From assembly GCA_965371445.1 (NCBI GenBank), contig CBDUYN010000014.1:1-64000 (forward strand): a DNA stretch of 64,000 bases, given 5' to 3'. A program made the position numbers and the translations under genes. This document shows positions 1 to 8,592 of this stretch, in pieces (position 1 is the first letter of the stretch; each line of letters starts with the position of its first letter). The DNA is from DASWIG01 sp965371445 (lineage in GTDB: Bacteria > Acidobacteriota > Thermoanaerobaculia > Multivoradales > J023). Below the pieces are notes generated by a model. The model saw only the letters and a program-made list of their open reading frames with translations. It was not told where the DNA came from and searched no databases.

Positions 1-1501
1 CGTCGTCATCGTCACCGCCGGCGTCGCAAGTGAAGAACGCGCTGGTGTCGGTGATCGGCTCGAACGGCGTGCCGAGATCATTCTCGTACTCCCTCACCTC
101 ATTGGCCACAGTGTCGGTGACCGTCAGGGTCACCTCGACGTCGGTCAGGCCCCCGGCGAAGACCCAGAAGCTGTCGAACCCGGGGACCGCCCCGTCGCAG
201 GCGTCGAGGACCTTGACGATGAGCTCCGTATTGTTCGGGCTGAAAAACCAGAACTCGCCGGTGTCGTCGCACGGCACGACGGTATTCCCCATCCCCTCGT
301 TGCCCTGGGCATTCTTCCACTCGGCCTGGACCTTGAAGCGCCCGTTGTTGAGGCAGAGGGTGTTGCCGTCGGGCAGGCAGGGCGGAGGGATGACGTCCAC
401 CAGCTGGAGCGTCTCGTCGACGATGTTGCCCACCCCGCGGGCGTAGAACTTCTCGTCGCCCCCGGCGGGATCCAGCGGGTCGGTGCCCTTCGTTTCCAGC
501 GTGTCCTGGAAGGTACCGAACGGTACCGTGACCTCTTCGCCCATGCCGACGATCTCGCCCTGGTCGAGCGCCACGCCCGGGGCGATCTCCTCGAAGTAGC
601 GAGCGCCGAGAATCGGGCTTCCCGGCATCAGGATCCCGGGCAGGGCGCCGTTCTCGCCGGCGCGCCAGGCCCCCTCGTGGCCGACGATCTCGCCGTCCTC
701 GAAGTCGTCCACGTCCTCGCCGAAGTACCAGATGTCGCCGGTCTCGCGACAGATCGCGACGAAGTTGCGCGACACCTCCACCAGCTCGCCGTCCTCGAGC
801 TCGCGTTCCTCGAAGACGCGGGTACGCACGCCGTTGACGATCTCGGTTTCGTCGAGGACGGTCGCGGTGGACTTGATTTCCACGATCTCGCCGTCGTCGT
901 CTTCCTCACCTTCGAGGACCAGCGCGTAGCCCGGCCAGAGCGGGAAGTAGTTGTTGGTTCCGGCGGTGCACCAGTTGTTGCATTGGAACGCCACGGTGAA
1001 CCCGGAAGGCAGCACCTGCCCGCGGATCGCGCCCGGGGGGTACACTGTCGTGTGGACGTTCAGGTAGAGACCTCCGGCGTTGAGATTGGCGAGCTGGTCC
1101 GACAGGGGGTTGACGTCGGTGTTTTCCCAGATCCCGTTGAGGGTGCCCGCCACGGGATCGATCACCAGTTCGTCGGGGTCGTGGTTAGGGCCGATGAGCC
1201 CGAAGACGACCGGGCCGTTCGAGCCCGCGGGAGCGGCGTGGAAGTGCATCGCGACGACATCGTCGTCAGCATCCATCGGCGTCTGGAGGCCGTCGAGATC
1301 GAGGCCGGTGAGGGTGATCGAGTAGGTCGCCGCGTCCCGTGCCGCGTTCAGGGTCACCGTCGCGGTCCCGGTGGCCGTCGAGCTGGTGCCTCCGACGACC
1401 TGGCCCGCCTCCAGAGTACCGTTGAAGACGGTTTGCGCGAAGCTCGGGGTGGCGAGCGCCGCGAGCGCGAGGATGGCGACCATCGAACTACGTTCTTTCA
1501 T
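1..1501 (-). CDS. Exported CHRD-domain protein with CLNxGRF C-terminal domain (3' end beyond window)
   Basis: The reading frame is open from ATG at 1501 to the left edge, about 500 codons. It starts with a signal peptide (MKERSSMVAILALAALATPSFA). A CHRD domain covers about residues 24-150, with the HFHAAPAGSNGPVV and NVHTTVYPPGAIRGQV signatures. Next is an acidic middle domain (YALVLEGEEDDDGEIVEI, YFGEDVDDFEDGEIVGHEG) that closely matches the whole mature part of the gene at 39629-40384. Last comes a domain starting CLNNGRFKVQAEW that is also the C-terminus of the 19403-21067 protein. An AAAGGAG ribosome site lies about 9 nt before the ATG and a promoter at 1544-1573. CHRD domains are found in extracellular proteins; the role here is unknown. 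The domain structure is clear, the function is not. Confidence 0.85.
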   Translation of the reverse strand, partial: MKERSSMVAILALAALATPSFAQTVFNGTLEAGQVVGGTSSTATGTATVTLNAARDAATYSITLTGLDLDGLQTPMDADDDVVAMHFHAAPAGSNGPVVFGLIGPNHDPDELVIDPVAGTLNGIWENTDVNPLSDQLANLNAGGLYLNVHTTVYPPGAIRGQVLPSGFTVAFQCNNWCTAGTNNYFPLWPGYALVLEGEEDDDGEIVEIKSTATVLDETEIVNGVRTRVFEERELEDGELVEVSRNFVAICRETGDIWYFGEDVDDFEDGEIVGHEGAWRAGENGALPGILMPGSPILGARYFEEIAPGVALDQGEIVGMGEEVTVPFGTFQDTLETKGTDPLDPAGGDEKFYARGVGNIVDETLQLVDVIPPPCLPDGNTLCLNNGRFKVQAEWKNAQGNEGMGNTVVPCDDTGEFWFFSPNNTELIVKVLDACDGAVPGFDSFWVFAGGLTDVEVTLTVTDTVANEVREYENDLGTPFEPITDTSAFFTCDAGGDDDD

Positions 1502-1543
1502 GGTCTCGACTCCTTTCAGTTTGTCGGACAGGTACTTGAGAGG

Positions 1544-1573
1544 ATTCTACTACAGGCGACACGGCTGGCGCAA
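1544..1573 (-). promoter_or_regulatory. Sigma-70-like promoter for the CHRD gene
   Basis: On the minus strand TTGCGC (1573-1568) and TAGAAT (1549-1544) are separated by 18 nt. They lie about 45 nt upstream of the ATG at 1501. The match is fair, not perfect. Confidence 0.4.
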
Positions 1574-1616
1574 GATCCTGGTCAGCGTGCCAGTCGCGCT
1601 CCTCGACCTGGCCTGG

Positions 1617-1638
1617 GGTGCCTCTCGCGAGAGGCACC
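1617..1638. repeat. 22-bp perfect palindrome
   Basis: GGTGCCTCTCG is followed directly by its exact reverse complement. It lies between the breakpoint of the truncated amidohydrolase and the promoter of the CHRD gene. It could be a protein-binding palindrome or a hairpin; there is no T-run, so an intrinsic terminator is less likely. Confidence 0.6.
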
Positions 1639-3134
1639 TGGCCCGGCTCCCTGGACGCCACCGGACGGCGACCTCGGGGGCGCTGCTGAGGGCATGTGCT
1701 AAAGCCATAGACTGAGGCGTAGGCCCAGCGGGAGCGCTCGCCGATGCGCTCCGCCATCCAGCGCATGTCGTCGATCGCGTGGTAGGGCTGGACCTCGGCG
1801 ATCACCCCCATCCTGGCCATGCGCTCCGCCGTCTCGGGACCCCGCAGCACCTGGGTGTGGATCACCCGGAAGCGGCGCGGACGCTCGCCGTTTACCTTCA
1901 TCACCAACTCGTAATGATCGAGGAGGACGTCGATCGCCTCATCGCCGATCGCGTGGACTTGGGGCCATTGGCCTGCGGCGTCGGCACCGAGGAGGAGCTT
2001 TTCCATGTTGCCGGGCGGCTCCATCATCGTCCGCCAGCTGCCGCGCTCGCCGCTGGTGAGATAGGGCTCGTAGAAGCGAGCCGAGCTGTTGCCCAAGCCG
2101 CCGACTTTGAGCATCTCGTTGCCGAAGCCGTGGCGGATGCCGAGGTTGGCGAGGTGCTCCCAGCGGTCGAGCGTCGGACGGGCGTAGACGCGTACCGTGA
2201 GCTCGCCGCGCGCCAGGAGCTCCTGGTAGACGGCCATCTGGTGCGGACGGGTGATGTCGTGGATGCCGGTCACGCCATTCTGGCGGAGCCGTTCGAGGGC
2301 GACGCGCGCCTCGGCGAGGCGTTGCTCCAGCGACTTCGGCGGAATCTTCTCGCGCACCCGCCCGGCCGCCTCCGCCGTCAGGCGTCCGGTAGGCTCGCCG
2401 TTCTCGCAGTCGACGCCTTCGTCGTCGCAGCCGAGCCCGGCGGCGGCGAGGGCCACGGCGTTTGCAAGGTAGAGCGAACGGTCCCACTTGGAGAGCAGGA
2501 CGCCGTTACCCGTCGTGATCTCGTCGATCATCGAGCGGTGGGGCAGGAACGGCGGCTTCTCGCCGGCGTCCCCTTCGCCGGTCGAGCTCTTGGCCCAGGC
2601 CTCGTAGGCGCCCCAGTCGCCGCCGACGATCCACGCACCCTCCGGCAGCCGGTCGCGGGCCTCCCGCACCCGACGCACGAGCCCCTCCTCGTCAGCGACG
2701 TCGAGGAGGTTGACGCCGAGGAGTAACGCTCCCGCCTGGTCGAAGTGGGTGTGGTTGTCGATGAAGCCCGGCGCGACGAAGCGGCCATCGAGCTCGACGA
2801 CGCGGGTCGCCTCGCCGCGGTGACGTAGCACCTCCTCGCGGCTGCCGGCGGCGAGGATCCGCTCCCCGGCGACGGCAACCGCCTCTGTGCGGGGGTTCTT
2901 GTCGTCAGCGGTCCAGACGCGTCCGCCGGCGAGGATCAGGGTCGCGTCCTCGGCGGCGGCCGGGCCGAGGCACAGGGTGAAAGCGAGCGCGGCGAAGCTC
3001 GACGAGGCTATTCTGAGGTCCATGGATTCCTCCGTCTTCCAGGTTTACTGGATACTCTACCGTCCCCTTGGGGGGAACGAGGGGGAGATCACCAGCCTTT
3101 TGACCCGCCGGCTGCCGGGGCATAAGCTCCGGCC

Positions 3135-3149
3135 GGAGGAGAGACCTTG
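3135..3149 (+). promoter_or_regulatory. Ribosome binding site that sets a TTG start
   Basis: GGAGGA (3135-3140) lies six nt before TTG (3147). The frame from this TTG directly encodes the signal peptide of the TonB receptor, and there is no good ATG nearby. Confidence 0.7.
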
Positions 3150-5240
3150 GTCCAGACCCTTAAAAGCCACATTTTCCTCGCCGTCCTCTTGACGACGCCG
3201 CTCGCCTACGCCCAGCAGCCCCTCGCCTGGGACGACGAGATCGTCGTCACCGCCCACCGCCAACCGCGCCCGGCCGGCGAGACGACGGTAAGCGTCGAGG
3301 TAGTGACGGCGGAGGACCTCGCGGCGAGCGCCGCGGCGACGATCGACGACGCGCTGCGCCGCGTCCCCGGCTTCAGTCTCTTTCGCCGTACGGGGAGCCG
3401 CACTGCCCATCCCACGACCCAGGGCGTGTCGCTGCGCGGCATCGGCCCCAGCGGTACGAGCCGCAGCCGGGTGCTCCTCGACGGCCTGCCCATCAACGAC
3501 CCCTTCGGCGGTTGGGTCTATTGGAGCCGCCTGCCCCGGGCCGGACTCGAACGTATTGAGATCGTCCGCGGCGCGGCGTCCGACCTGTGGGGGAGCGCGG
3601 CTCTCGGGGGTGTCGTCCACCTCGTCACGGCGGTGCCCGACCATCGTTTCTTCGTCCTCGACGCCGAGGCCGGCTGGCGCGACGAGCGTCGCCTGGAGCT
3701 CGCCGCCGGCCGTGCCGGCGAACGGCTGACGCTCCTCGCCACCGGACGCTACTTCACGAGCGACGGCTACGAGGTCGTCCGCAAGGACCAGCGTGGCGCC
3801 ATCGACGTCGCGGCGGATTCGCGCCACTCGACCTTCTACGGCAAGCTCCGCTCCGAGCTCTCGCCGAGCACCGGTCTCGAGCTGCGGCTCAACTACTTCT
3901 CCGAGGACCGCGGCAACGGCACGCCGCTGACTCGCAACGACACCCGCGGCGGTTTCTTCACGGTCGCAGCCGACCGGGCCGCGCCACGCTCGTCCTGGCG
4001 CGGCAGCCTGACGGCTTACGACCAGAGCTTTGCGAGCACCTTTTCGTCGCAGGCGTCCGACCGCGGCTCCGAGCGTCCGGCGCTCGATCAGCTCGACGTC
4101 TCCTCCGAGGCCGTACGCGGCGACCTGCAATGGACGCACGACGTGAGTGAAAAACACCGGCTCACCGCCGGCGGCGAGCTGGCCCGGACCGACGCCTCGA
4201 CGCAGGAGGACTTCTTCTTCGTCGGAACCCTCGACGACGGCAGCTTCACGAGACGCCGTCATGCCGGCGGCGTCGAGGTGCTCGGAGGTCTATTCCTACA
4301 GGACGAGATCACCGTCGGCCCACGGTGGCTCGTGACCTTGAGTGGACGCGTCGACCTCTGGGAAGCGAGCTCCGGCTTCCGCCGCGAATGGAGCCTGTCC
4401 GACGGCGAGGTCCTGCGCTACGACGCTTTCGCCGACCGCAGCCGGACAACCTGGAGCCCGCGGCTGGGGCTGCGCTACCAGGCGAGCCCACGCGTCGCCC
4501 TTCACGGTGCCGTCTACCGCGGCTTCCGGGCACCGACGATCAACGAGCTTTACCGACCGTTTAGGGTCCGAAACGACGTCACCGCCGCCAACGCCGAGCT
4601 CGTGACCGAGACGATCGACGGCTTCGAGCTCGGCCTGCGCTTCGAGCGGCGCCGCCTCGCGGGGCGCCTCGCGGCGTTTGCCAACCGCCTGGAGGACGCC
4701 GTCACGAACGTCACCCTGGGGACCGGCCCGGGTGTCGTCGGCCCGTGCGGCTTCGTGCCGGCGGGGGGGCTCTGCCGGCAGCGCCGCAACCTGGAGCGGA
4801 TCCGCGCCGCGGGCCTGGAGGCGGAGCTCGTCTACCGTCCGGGGACGGCCTGGAGGCTCTCGGCGAGCTATCTACGAACCGACTCCGAGGTCCGCCGTTC
4901 TCTCGACGCTCCGGACCTCGAAGGCAAGCGCCTGCCCCAGGTGCCCGAGGAGCAGGCGGTCCTGGCGGTCGAGCGGACCGACGCCTCGCGCCTTGCCGGC
5001 CGGCTCCAGGTACGCAGCGTCTCCGAGCAGTTCGAGGACGACTTGAACCGTCGTCCTCTGTCGTCGTTCGTCCTCGTCGACCTGACCCTTCGCCACGAGC
5101 TGCGGCGGGGCCTGGAGCTTTATCTGGCGGCCGAGAACCTCTTCGACCGGACGGTCGTGGCGGGCGTGACGGCCGAGGGGCTCGTGACGATCGGTGCGCC
5201 GCAGCTCGTCCACGGCGGTTTGCGTTGGCGCACGAAGTAG
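3147..5240 (+). CDS. TonB-dependent outer-membrane receptor (BtuB/CirA type)
   Basis: The protein is 697 aa and starts at TTG. The signal peptide ends near AYAQQ (about residue 23), followed by a TonB-box-like segment (DEIVVTA). The plug domain covers about residues 35-150, with the usual VLLDGLPINDPFGG and IEIVRGAASDLWGSAALGGVV motifs. The rest is a beta-barrel ending in an aromatic/hydrophobic C-terminus (GGLRWRTK). It imports a siderophore, cobalamin or another bulky ligand using TonB-ExbBD energy. No periplasmic partner is adjacent, so the ligand cannot be told. The divergent neighbour is the truncated amidohydrolase and the convergent neighbour is the GH5-like gene, 14 bp away. The family is certain. 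Confidence 0.92.
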   Translation: MVQTLKSHIFLAVLLTTPLAYAQQPLAWDDEIVVTAHRQPRPAGETTVSVEVVTAEDLAASAAATIDDALRRVPGFSLFRRTGSRTAHPTTQGVSLRGIGPSGTSRSRVLLDGLPINDPFGGWVYWSRLPRAGLERIEIVRGAASDLWGSAALGGVVHLVTAVPDHRFFVLDAEAGWRDERRLELAAGRAGERLTLLATGRYFTSDGYEVVRKDQRGAIDVAADSRHSTFYGKLRSELSPSTGLELRLNYFSEDRGNGTPLTRNDTRGGFFTVAADRAAPRSSWRGSLTAYDQSFASTFSSQASDRGSERPALDQLDVSSEAVRGDLQWTHDVSEKHRLTAGGELARTDASTQEDFFFVGTLDDGSFTRRRHAGGVEVLGGLFLQDEITVGPRWLVTLSGRVDLWEASSGFRREWSLSDGEVLRYDAFADRSRTTWSPRLGLRYQASPRVALHGAVYRGFRAPTINELYRPFRVRNDVTAANAELVTETIDGFELGLRFERRRLAGRLAAFANRLEDAVTNVTLGTGPGVVGPCGFVPAGGLCRQRRNLERIRAAGLEAELVYRPGTAWRLSASYLRTDSEVRRSLDAPDLEGKRLPQVPEEQAVLAVERTDASRLAGRLQVRSVSEQFEDDLNRRPLSSFVLVDLTLRHELRRGLELYLAAENLFDRTVVAGVTAEGLVTIGAPQLVHGGLRWRTK

Positions 5241-5254
5241 GGTCAAGTGTCCCC

Positions 5255-6943
5255 TCAAGGGACCGCGTTCGACCAGGCCAAGATGTCTCCGGACTCAAAA
5301 CCGTCAGCGAAGAGGCCGCAGGGGCGATCCAGGAACTGCTCGATTTGTGTCAGAAGCTCCGCTTGCTGCAGCGGCCCTATCGGTGAGAAGTCGTCCCGAG
5401 CCCGCCAGGACCAGGGCAGCGCACCGGTGTAGCCTCTACTGCAGGAGTCCAGGAAGTACTGGTAAACCGAACGGTCGGTTTGGGTCTCCAGGCCGGAGAA
5501 TTCCCCGAGCAGGCATTCGCTGGTGGCTGGGAGAGGCTGGCCGTTGTCGCCACAAACGTCGCAATTGTAATAATGAAACTGACACCAGTCGAGGCCGAGC
5601 CCATCCCAGAGATCGAGGGTACTGTGGGACGCGCTGCCAAGGGTTATCAGAGGGTTGTTCGTCGTAGGATGATCCCGCAGGAACTGCGCGATCCCCGATA
5701 CGAAGGCCTGCATCTCAAGGGTCGTTGTGGCCGCGAGGGGATCGATACACCACTCGGGCTCGTTGATGATCTCCCAGGCAAGGATCTCGGGAGCCGCGCC
5801 GTAGCGGGTGAGGAACGGATCAAGAGCGTTGGTCAGGAACGTCTGCCAGCGGCCGGGATCGCGGATCAGGTCCGCCCGGCCGAAGAGGGGGACGCCGTTC
5901 AAGACGACCCGGTCTTCACAAAGCGTGAAGTCGAAAAGCACCGGGACGATCTGAAAGGCGTACACCGCTGCCAGCTCGATCAGGGTGTCGAAGTCGTTCA
6001 GAAACTGCTGGCCGAGACCCGTGACGAAGGTGTTGGCGTCAAACTCCGGTGCGGCGCGACCGTCGGTGAAGACGAACCACCGCAAAACCCTCACCCCCGA
6101 GGCGGTGAGCCGCTCGGCATCGATGGCCGCCAGACTCGGCAGCTCGAAGTCGAAGGCCACGTTGGGATCGGGATGGGTCGATTCGAGCTGGTCGACATAG
6201 ATGGCGTCGGTCAGCGCCGCCGAGGATCCTCCGCCGATCCCTACCTTGACCCCCAGGAAGCGAACCTGCGTCGGGTCGAAGCCCGGGGGATCGGCGGTCA
6301 CGATCATCGACAGCCGGAGCCAGCCGCCGGAGTCGGGAATGTTCCGGTCTCCGCCGTAGAGGCCGACCGCCTGGGACGAGGCGTCCTTGACGAAGATCTG
6401 GAGGAAGTTGGGGCGTTGCGGTTCACCTTCGTTTCCCGGCGGTACGTAGACCCAGACGCTGACTTCCTGCATGGAAAGATCAACCGAGTAGTCCCTGGGA
6501 ACGTGGGCGAGGTCCTGCAGGTCGACCGACACCTCGCCGCTGGGCGGCCGGCTCAAATCGCCGCCAGCGACGTTGACGAGCAACTTGAGCGAGTACGACC
6601 CGCCGTGGACTTGCTCCTGGGACCACTCGCAGCTGATGACGCCGTCGTTGCCGGGATAGCGTCCGGGTCTGAATCCTTCCGAGCAGTCGGTGGCGAGCCC
6701 GAGCTCGCCGAAGCCGCTTTCGCCGAAGTCGAGCCCGTACTTGATCCAAGGCAGGTTGAGGCCAACGGCGAAGGGGTCCGGGAGAGGCGCCGCCTGGCCT
6801 TCTCCGCCGATGGGAACCGCAGAAGACGTGGCGCCCGGAGTCGTCGTCAGAGCTGCCATGAGAAGGATGCACGGCAACACGGCGGCGCGCCGATGGTTTG
6901 CCGCGCGGTGGAGTCGTCGGCGGGGACGTGCTTGGGGGGGCAT
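5255..6943 (-). CDS. Exported GH5-like glycoside hydrolase with FADGFESGD tail
   Basis: From ATG 6943 the protein has 562 aa; an ATG ten codons earlier is in frame. The N-terminus is Arg-rich, followed by a hydrophobic signal segment (AAVLPCILLMAALTTT). A beta-sandwich, CBM-like region (about 60-260) precedes a (beta/alpha)8 clan-A domain. The predicted acid/base is Glu395 in EIINEPEW and the nucleophile is Glu481 in LLGEFSG. Both are in the usual order for GH5 and related families. The last residues, LFADGFESGDILAWSNAVP, match the end of the 21669-24290 protein, a tail common in exported proteins of this kind of bacterium. It probably cleaves a beta-linked polysaccharide outside the cell. 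The family is fairly sure, the substrate unknown. Confidence 0.82.
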   Translation of the reverse strand: MPPQARPRRRLHRAANHRRAAVLPCILLMAALTTTPGATSSAVPIGGEGQAAPLPDPFAVGLNLPWIKYGLDFGESGFGELGLATDCSEGFRPGRYPGNDGVISCEWSQEQVHGGSYSLKLLVNVAGGDLSRPPSGEVSVDLQDLAHVPRDYSVDLSMQEVSVWVYVPPGNEGEPQRPNFLQIFVKDASSQAVGLYGGDRNIPDSGGWLRLSMIVTADPPGFDPTQVRFLGVKVGIGGGSSAALTDAIYVDQLESTHPDPNVAFDFELPSLAAIDAERLTASGVRVLRWFVFTDGRAAPEFDANTFVTGLGQQFLNDFDTLIELAAVYAFQIVPVLFDFTLCEDRVVLNGVPLFGRADLIRDPGRWQTFLTNALDPFLTRYGAAPEILAWEIINEPEWCIDPLAATTTLEMQAFVSGIAQFLRDHPTTNNPLITLGSASHSTLDLWDGLGLDWCQFHYYNCDVCGDNGQPLPATSECLLGEFSGLETQTDRSVYQYFLDSCSRGYTGALPWSWRARDDFSPIGPLQQAELLTQIEQFLDRPCGLFADGFESGDILAWSNAVP

Positions 6944-7032
6944 GACCGGCGTAGTATAGCACATCACAACCATTTTGGACCCGACTTTCCGGTGCTTTGA
7001 CGCCCGGGTGACGACACACTACACTGTCACGC

Positions 7033-8592
7033 ATGCAGCCAGGAGGCGAACGGCGCCGCGTGACGGCGGCGCTCATGCTCGGCATCGTCCTCGCCGCCGT
7101 CGAGGCGACGGGGGTGTCGACGGCCATGCCGACGGCGGTCGGCGAGCTCGGCGGCGTCGAGCGTTACAGTTGGGTCTTCACGGCCTATCTGCTGACGTCG
7201 ACCGTCTCCATGCCGCTCTACGGCAAGCTCGCCGACCTCTACGGCCGGCGGCGGATCTACCAGGCCGGGATCGCGATTTTCCTGCTGGGCTCGATCCTGT
7301 GTGGAGCCGCACCTTCGCTGACGGTCCTGATCGTTTTCCGGGCGATTCAGGGCCTCGGCGCCGGCGGCCTCATGCCGATCACCGCGACGATCGCCGCCGA
7401 CATCTACCCGCTCGCCGAGCGTGGTCGGGTGCAGGGCCTTTTCGCCGGCACCTGGGCGGTGGCGGGGCTTCTTGGACCGCTCGCCGGCGGCTGGGTCACC
7501 GACACGCTTTCCTGGCGCTGGATCTTCTACCTGGCGGTCCCGGCGGGGCTGGTATCGATCGCTCTCGTCGGCCGCTACCTCCGGGAGGAGGTCGCGCCGC
7601 GCCGGCACGCCCTCGACGTCCTCGGCACCTTGAGCCTGACGGCGACGGTGACGTTTCTGCTCCTGGGGCTGACCGAGGGGACGAGCCGGTGGGGCGGGCT
7701 CGATCCACGCACCCTCGGGTTTTACGCGGCCGCGGCCGCCGGCCTCCTCGTCTTCCTCTGGCAGGAGCGCCGGGCGCCGGAGCCGATGCTGCCGCTCGAC
7801 ATCTTCAAGAACCGGGTGATCGCGGTCGGCAGCGTCGGCAACGCGCTCCTGGGAATGTTGCTCTTCAGCTTGACCACCTACGTCCCGGTCTTCGGCCAGG
7901 GGGTGCTCGGCGGCACGGCGATCGACGCGGGATCGCTGCTCATTCCGCTGTCGCTCGGCTGGACGCTGTCCTCGACCGTGGGGGGACGGCTGCTCCTGCG
8001 GATGAGCTACCGGACGTTCGTGCTCTGGGGCGCGAGCTTCGCCGTCGTGGGATGCGTCTTTCTGGCGTTGAGCGACGCGGGCTCCAGCCGCTGGGACGTG
8101 ATGTGGGCGAGCTTCTTGATCGGCCTCGGGCTCGGCTGGGTGTCGCTGCCCTGTCTGCTCGGCGTCCAGAACGCCGTGCCCAAGGCGCGGCGTGGCGTCG
8201 CGACGAGCTCGGTGCAGTTCTTTCGTTTTATCGGTGGCGGGCTGGCGGTGGCGGCGCTCGGCGCCCTCTTTCAGGCCCGCCAGTCGGCGGCGAGCGGCGG
8301 GCTCGACGTCGATGCGGCGCTCGATCCGGAGCTGCGAGCGGCGCTCGATCCGGCGACGCTCGATGTCCTCCAGGGCGCGCTGCTTCATGCCCTCGACGGC
8401 GTCTTCGGCGCGTTGACGGGGATCGCCGTCCTGGTGCTCGTCTGCGCGGCGGTGTTTCCGCGGGGTGGCGCGGAGCAGCTCGCCTGGCGCGACGAGAAGA
8501 CCACAAACGAGAAGGCCCTCCCGCAGGGAGGGCCTTCAGGGCAGGGTCCGGACGGCGATCAGGGGTCGATGAAACCGAAGAGCGCGTCGTAG
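7033..8592 (+). CDS. MFS transporter, DHA2 (EmrB/QacA) drug:H+ antiporter type
   Basis: The protein has 519 aa with about 14 predicted membrane segments. The DHA2 opening (ALMLGIVLAAVEATGVSTAM) is followed by motif A (GKLADLYGRRRIYQAG) and motif C-like GPLAGGWVTDTLSWRW. It should export hydrophobic drugs or metabolites using the proton gradient. The last 33 residues after LAWR (KTTNEKALPQGGPSGQ and so on) look non-native. The frame runs straight through the hairpin at 8511-8537 and 34 bp into the convergent gene. A second copy of the gene's last 269 bp at 24338-24606 instead ends soon after LAWR with EDGK-stop. So this copy appears to have lost its original stop codon. It starts 89 bp from the divergent GH5-like gene. 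Confidence 0.9.
   Translation: MQPGGERRRVTAALMLGIVLAAVEATGVSTAMPTAVGELGGVERYSWVFTAYLLTSTVSMPLYGKLADLYGRRRIYQAGIAIFLLGSILCGAAPSLTVLIVFRAIQGLGAGGLMPITATIAADIYPLAERGRVQGLFAGTWAVAGLLGPLAGGWVTDTLSWRWIFYLAVPAGLVSIALVGRYLREEVAPRRHALDVLGTLSLTATVTFLLLGLTEGTSRWGGLDPRTLGFYAAAAAGLLVFLWQERRAPEPMLPLDIFKNRVIAVGSVGNALLGMLLFSLTTYVPVFGQGVLGGTAIDAGSLLIPLSLGWTLSSTVGGRLLLRMSYRTFVLWGASFAVVGCVFLALSDAGSSRWDVMWASFLIGLGLGWVSLPCLLGVQNAVPKARRGVATSSVQFFRFIGGGLAVAALGALFQARQSAASGGLDVDAALDPELRAALDPATLDVLQGALLHALDGVFGALTGIAVLVLVCAAVFPRGGAEQLAWRDEKTTNEKALPQGGPSGQGPDGDQGSMKPKSAS
8511..8537 (+). terminator. Strong hairpin, terminator-like
   Basis: A perfect 12-bp stem (GAAGGCCCTCCC / GGGAGGGCCTTC) with a GCA loop. A nearly identical core (GCCCTCCC-gcaa-GGGAGGGC) follows the gene ending at 25487, which supports a reused terminator. 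Here it lies inside the extended end of the MFS reading frame, between two convergent genes. Confidence 0.7.

Larger units (their letters stand above)
1488..3023 (-). pseudogene. Amidohydrolase (YtcJ/amidohydrolase_3 type), C-terminally truncated
   Basis: The exported metal-dependent hydrolase begins with a signal peptide (to about residue 24). It has the GFIDNHTHFD metal motif near residues 87-95, and later the VHAIGDEAID and RVIHTQVL metal-ligand segments typical of YtcJ-like enzymes. Similarity stops at RWAYA, about residue 433 (near nt 1723). The remaining 78 residues are low-complexity R/P/Q-rich read-through, ending 14 nt inside the next gene. The family normally continues for another 100-140 residues, with a GSD-P-V metal-binding segment and the barrel end. 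These are absent, so the product is probably inactive. Upstream, a 123-bp gap separates it from the divergent TonB receptor. Confidence 0.8.

Noticed and set aside
5466..5479. ACCGAACGGTCGGT, one base from the TetR-type operator
   Set aside because: It lies inside the coding part of the GH5-like gene, far from any start, and is easily a chance match in GC-rich DNA.
5480..7000. Open frame of 506 codons on the plus strand
   Set aside because: Antisense to the GH5-like gene, which has a signal peptide and both catalytic Glu motifs.
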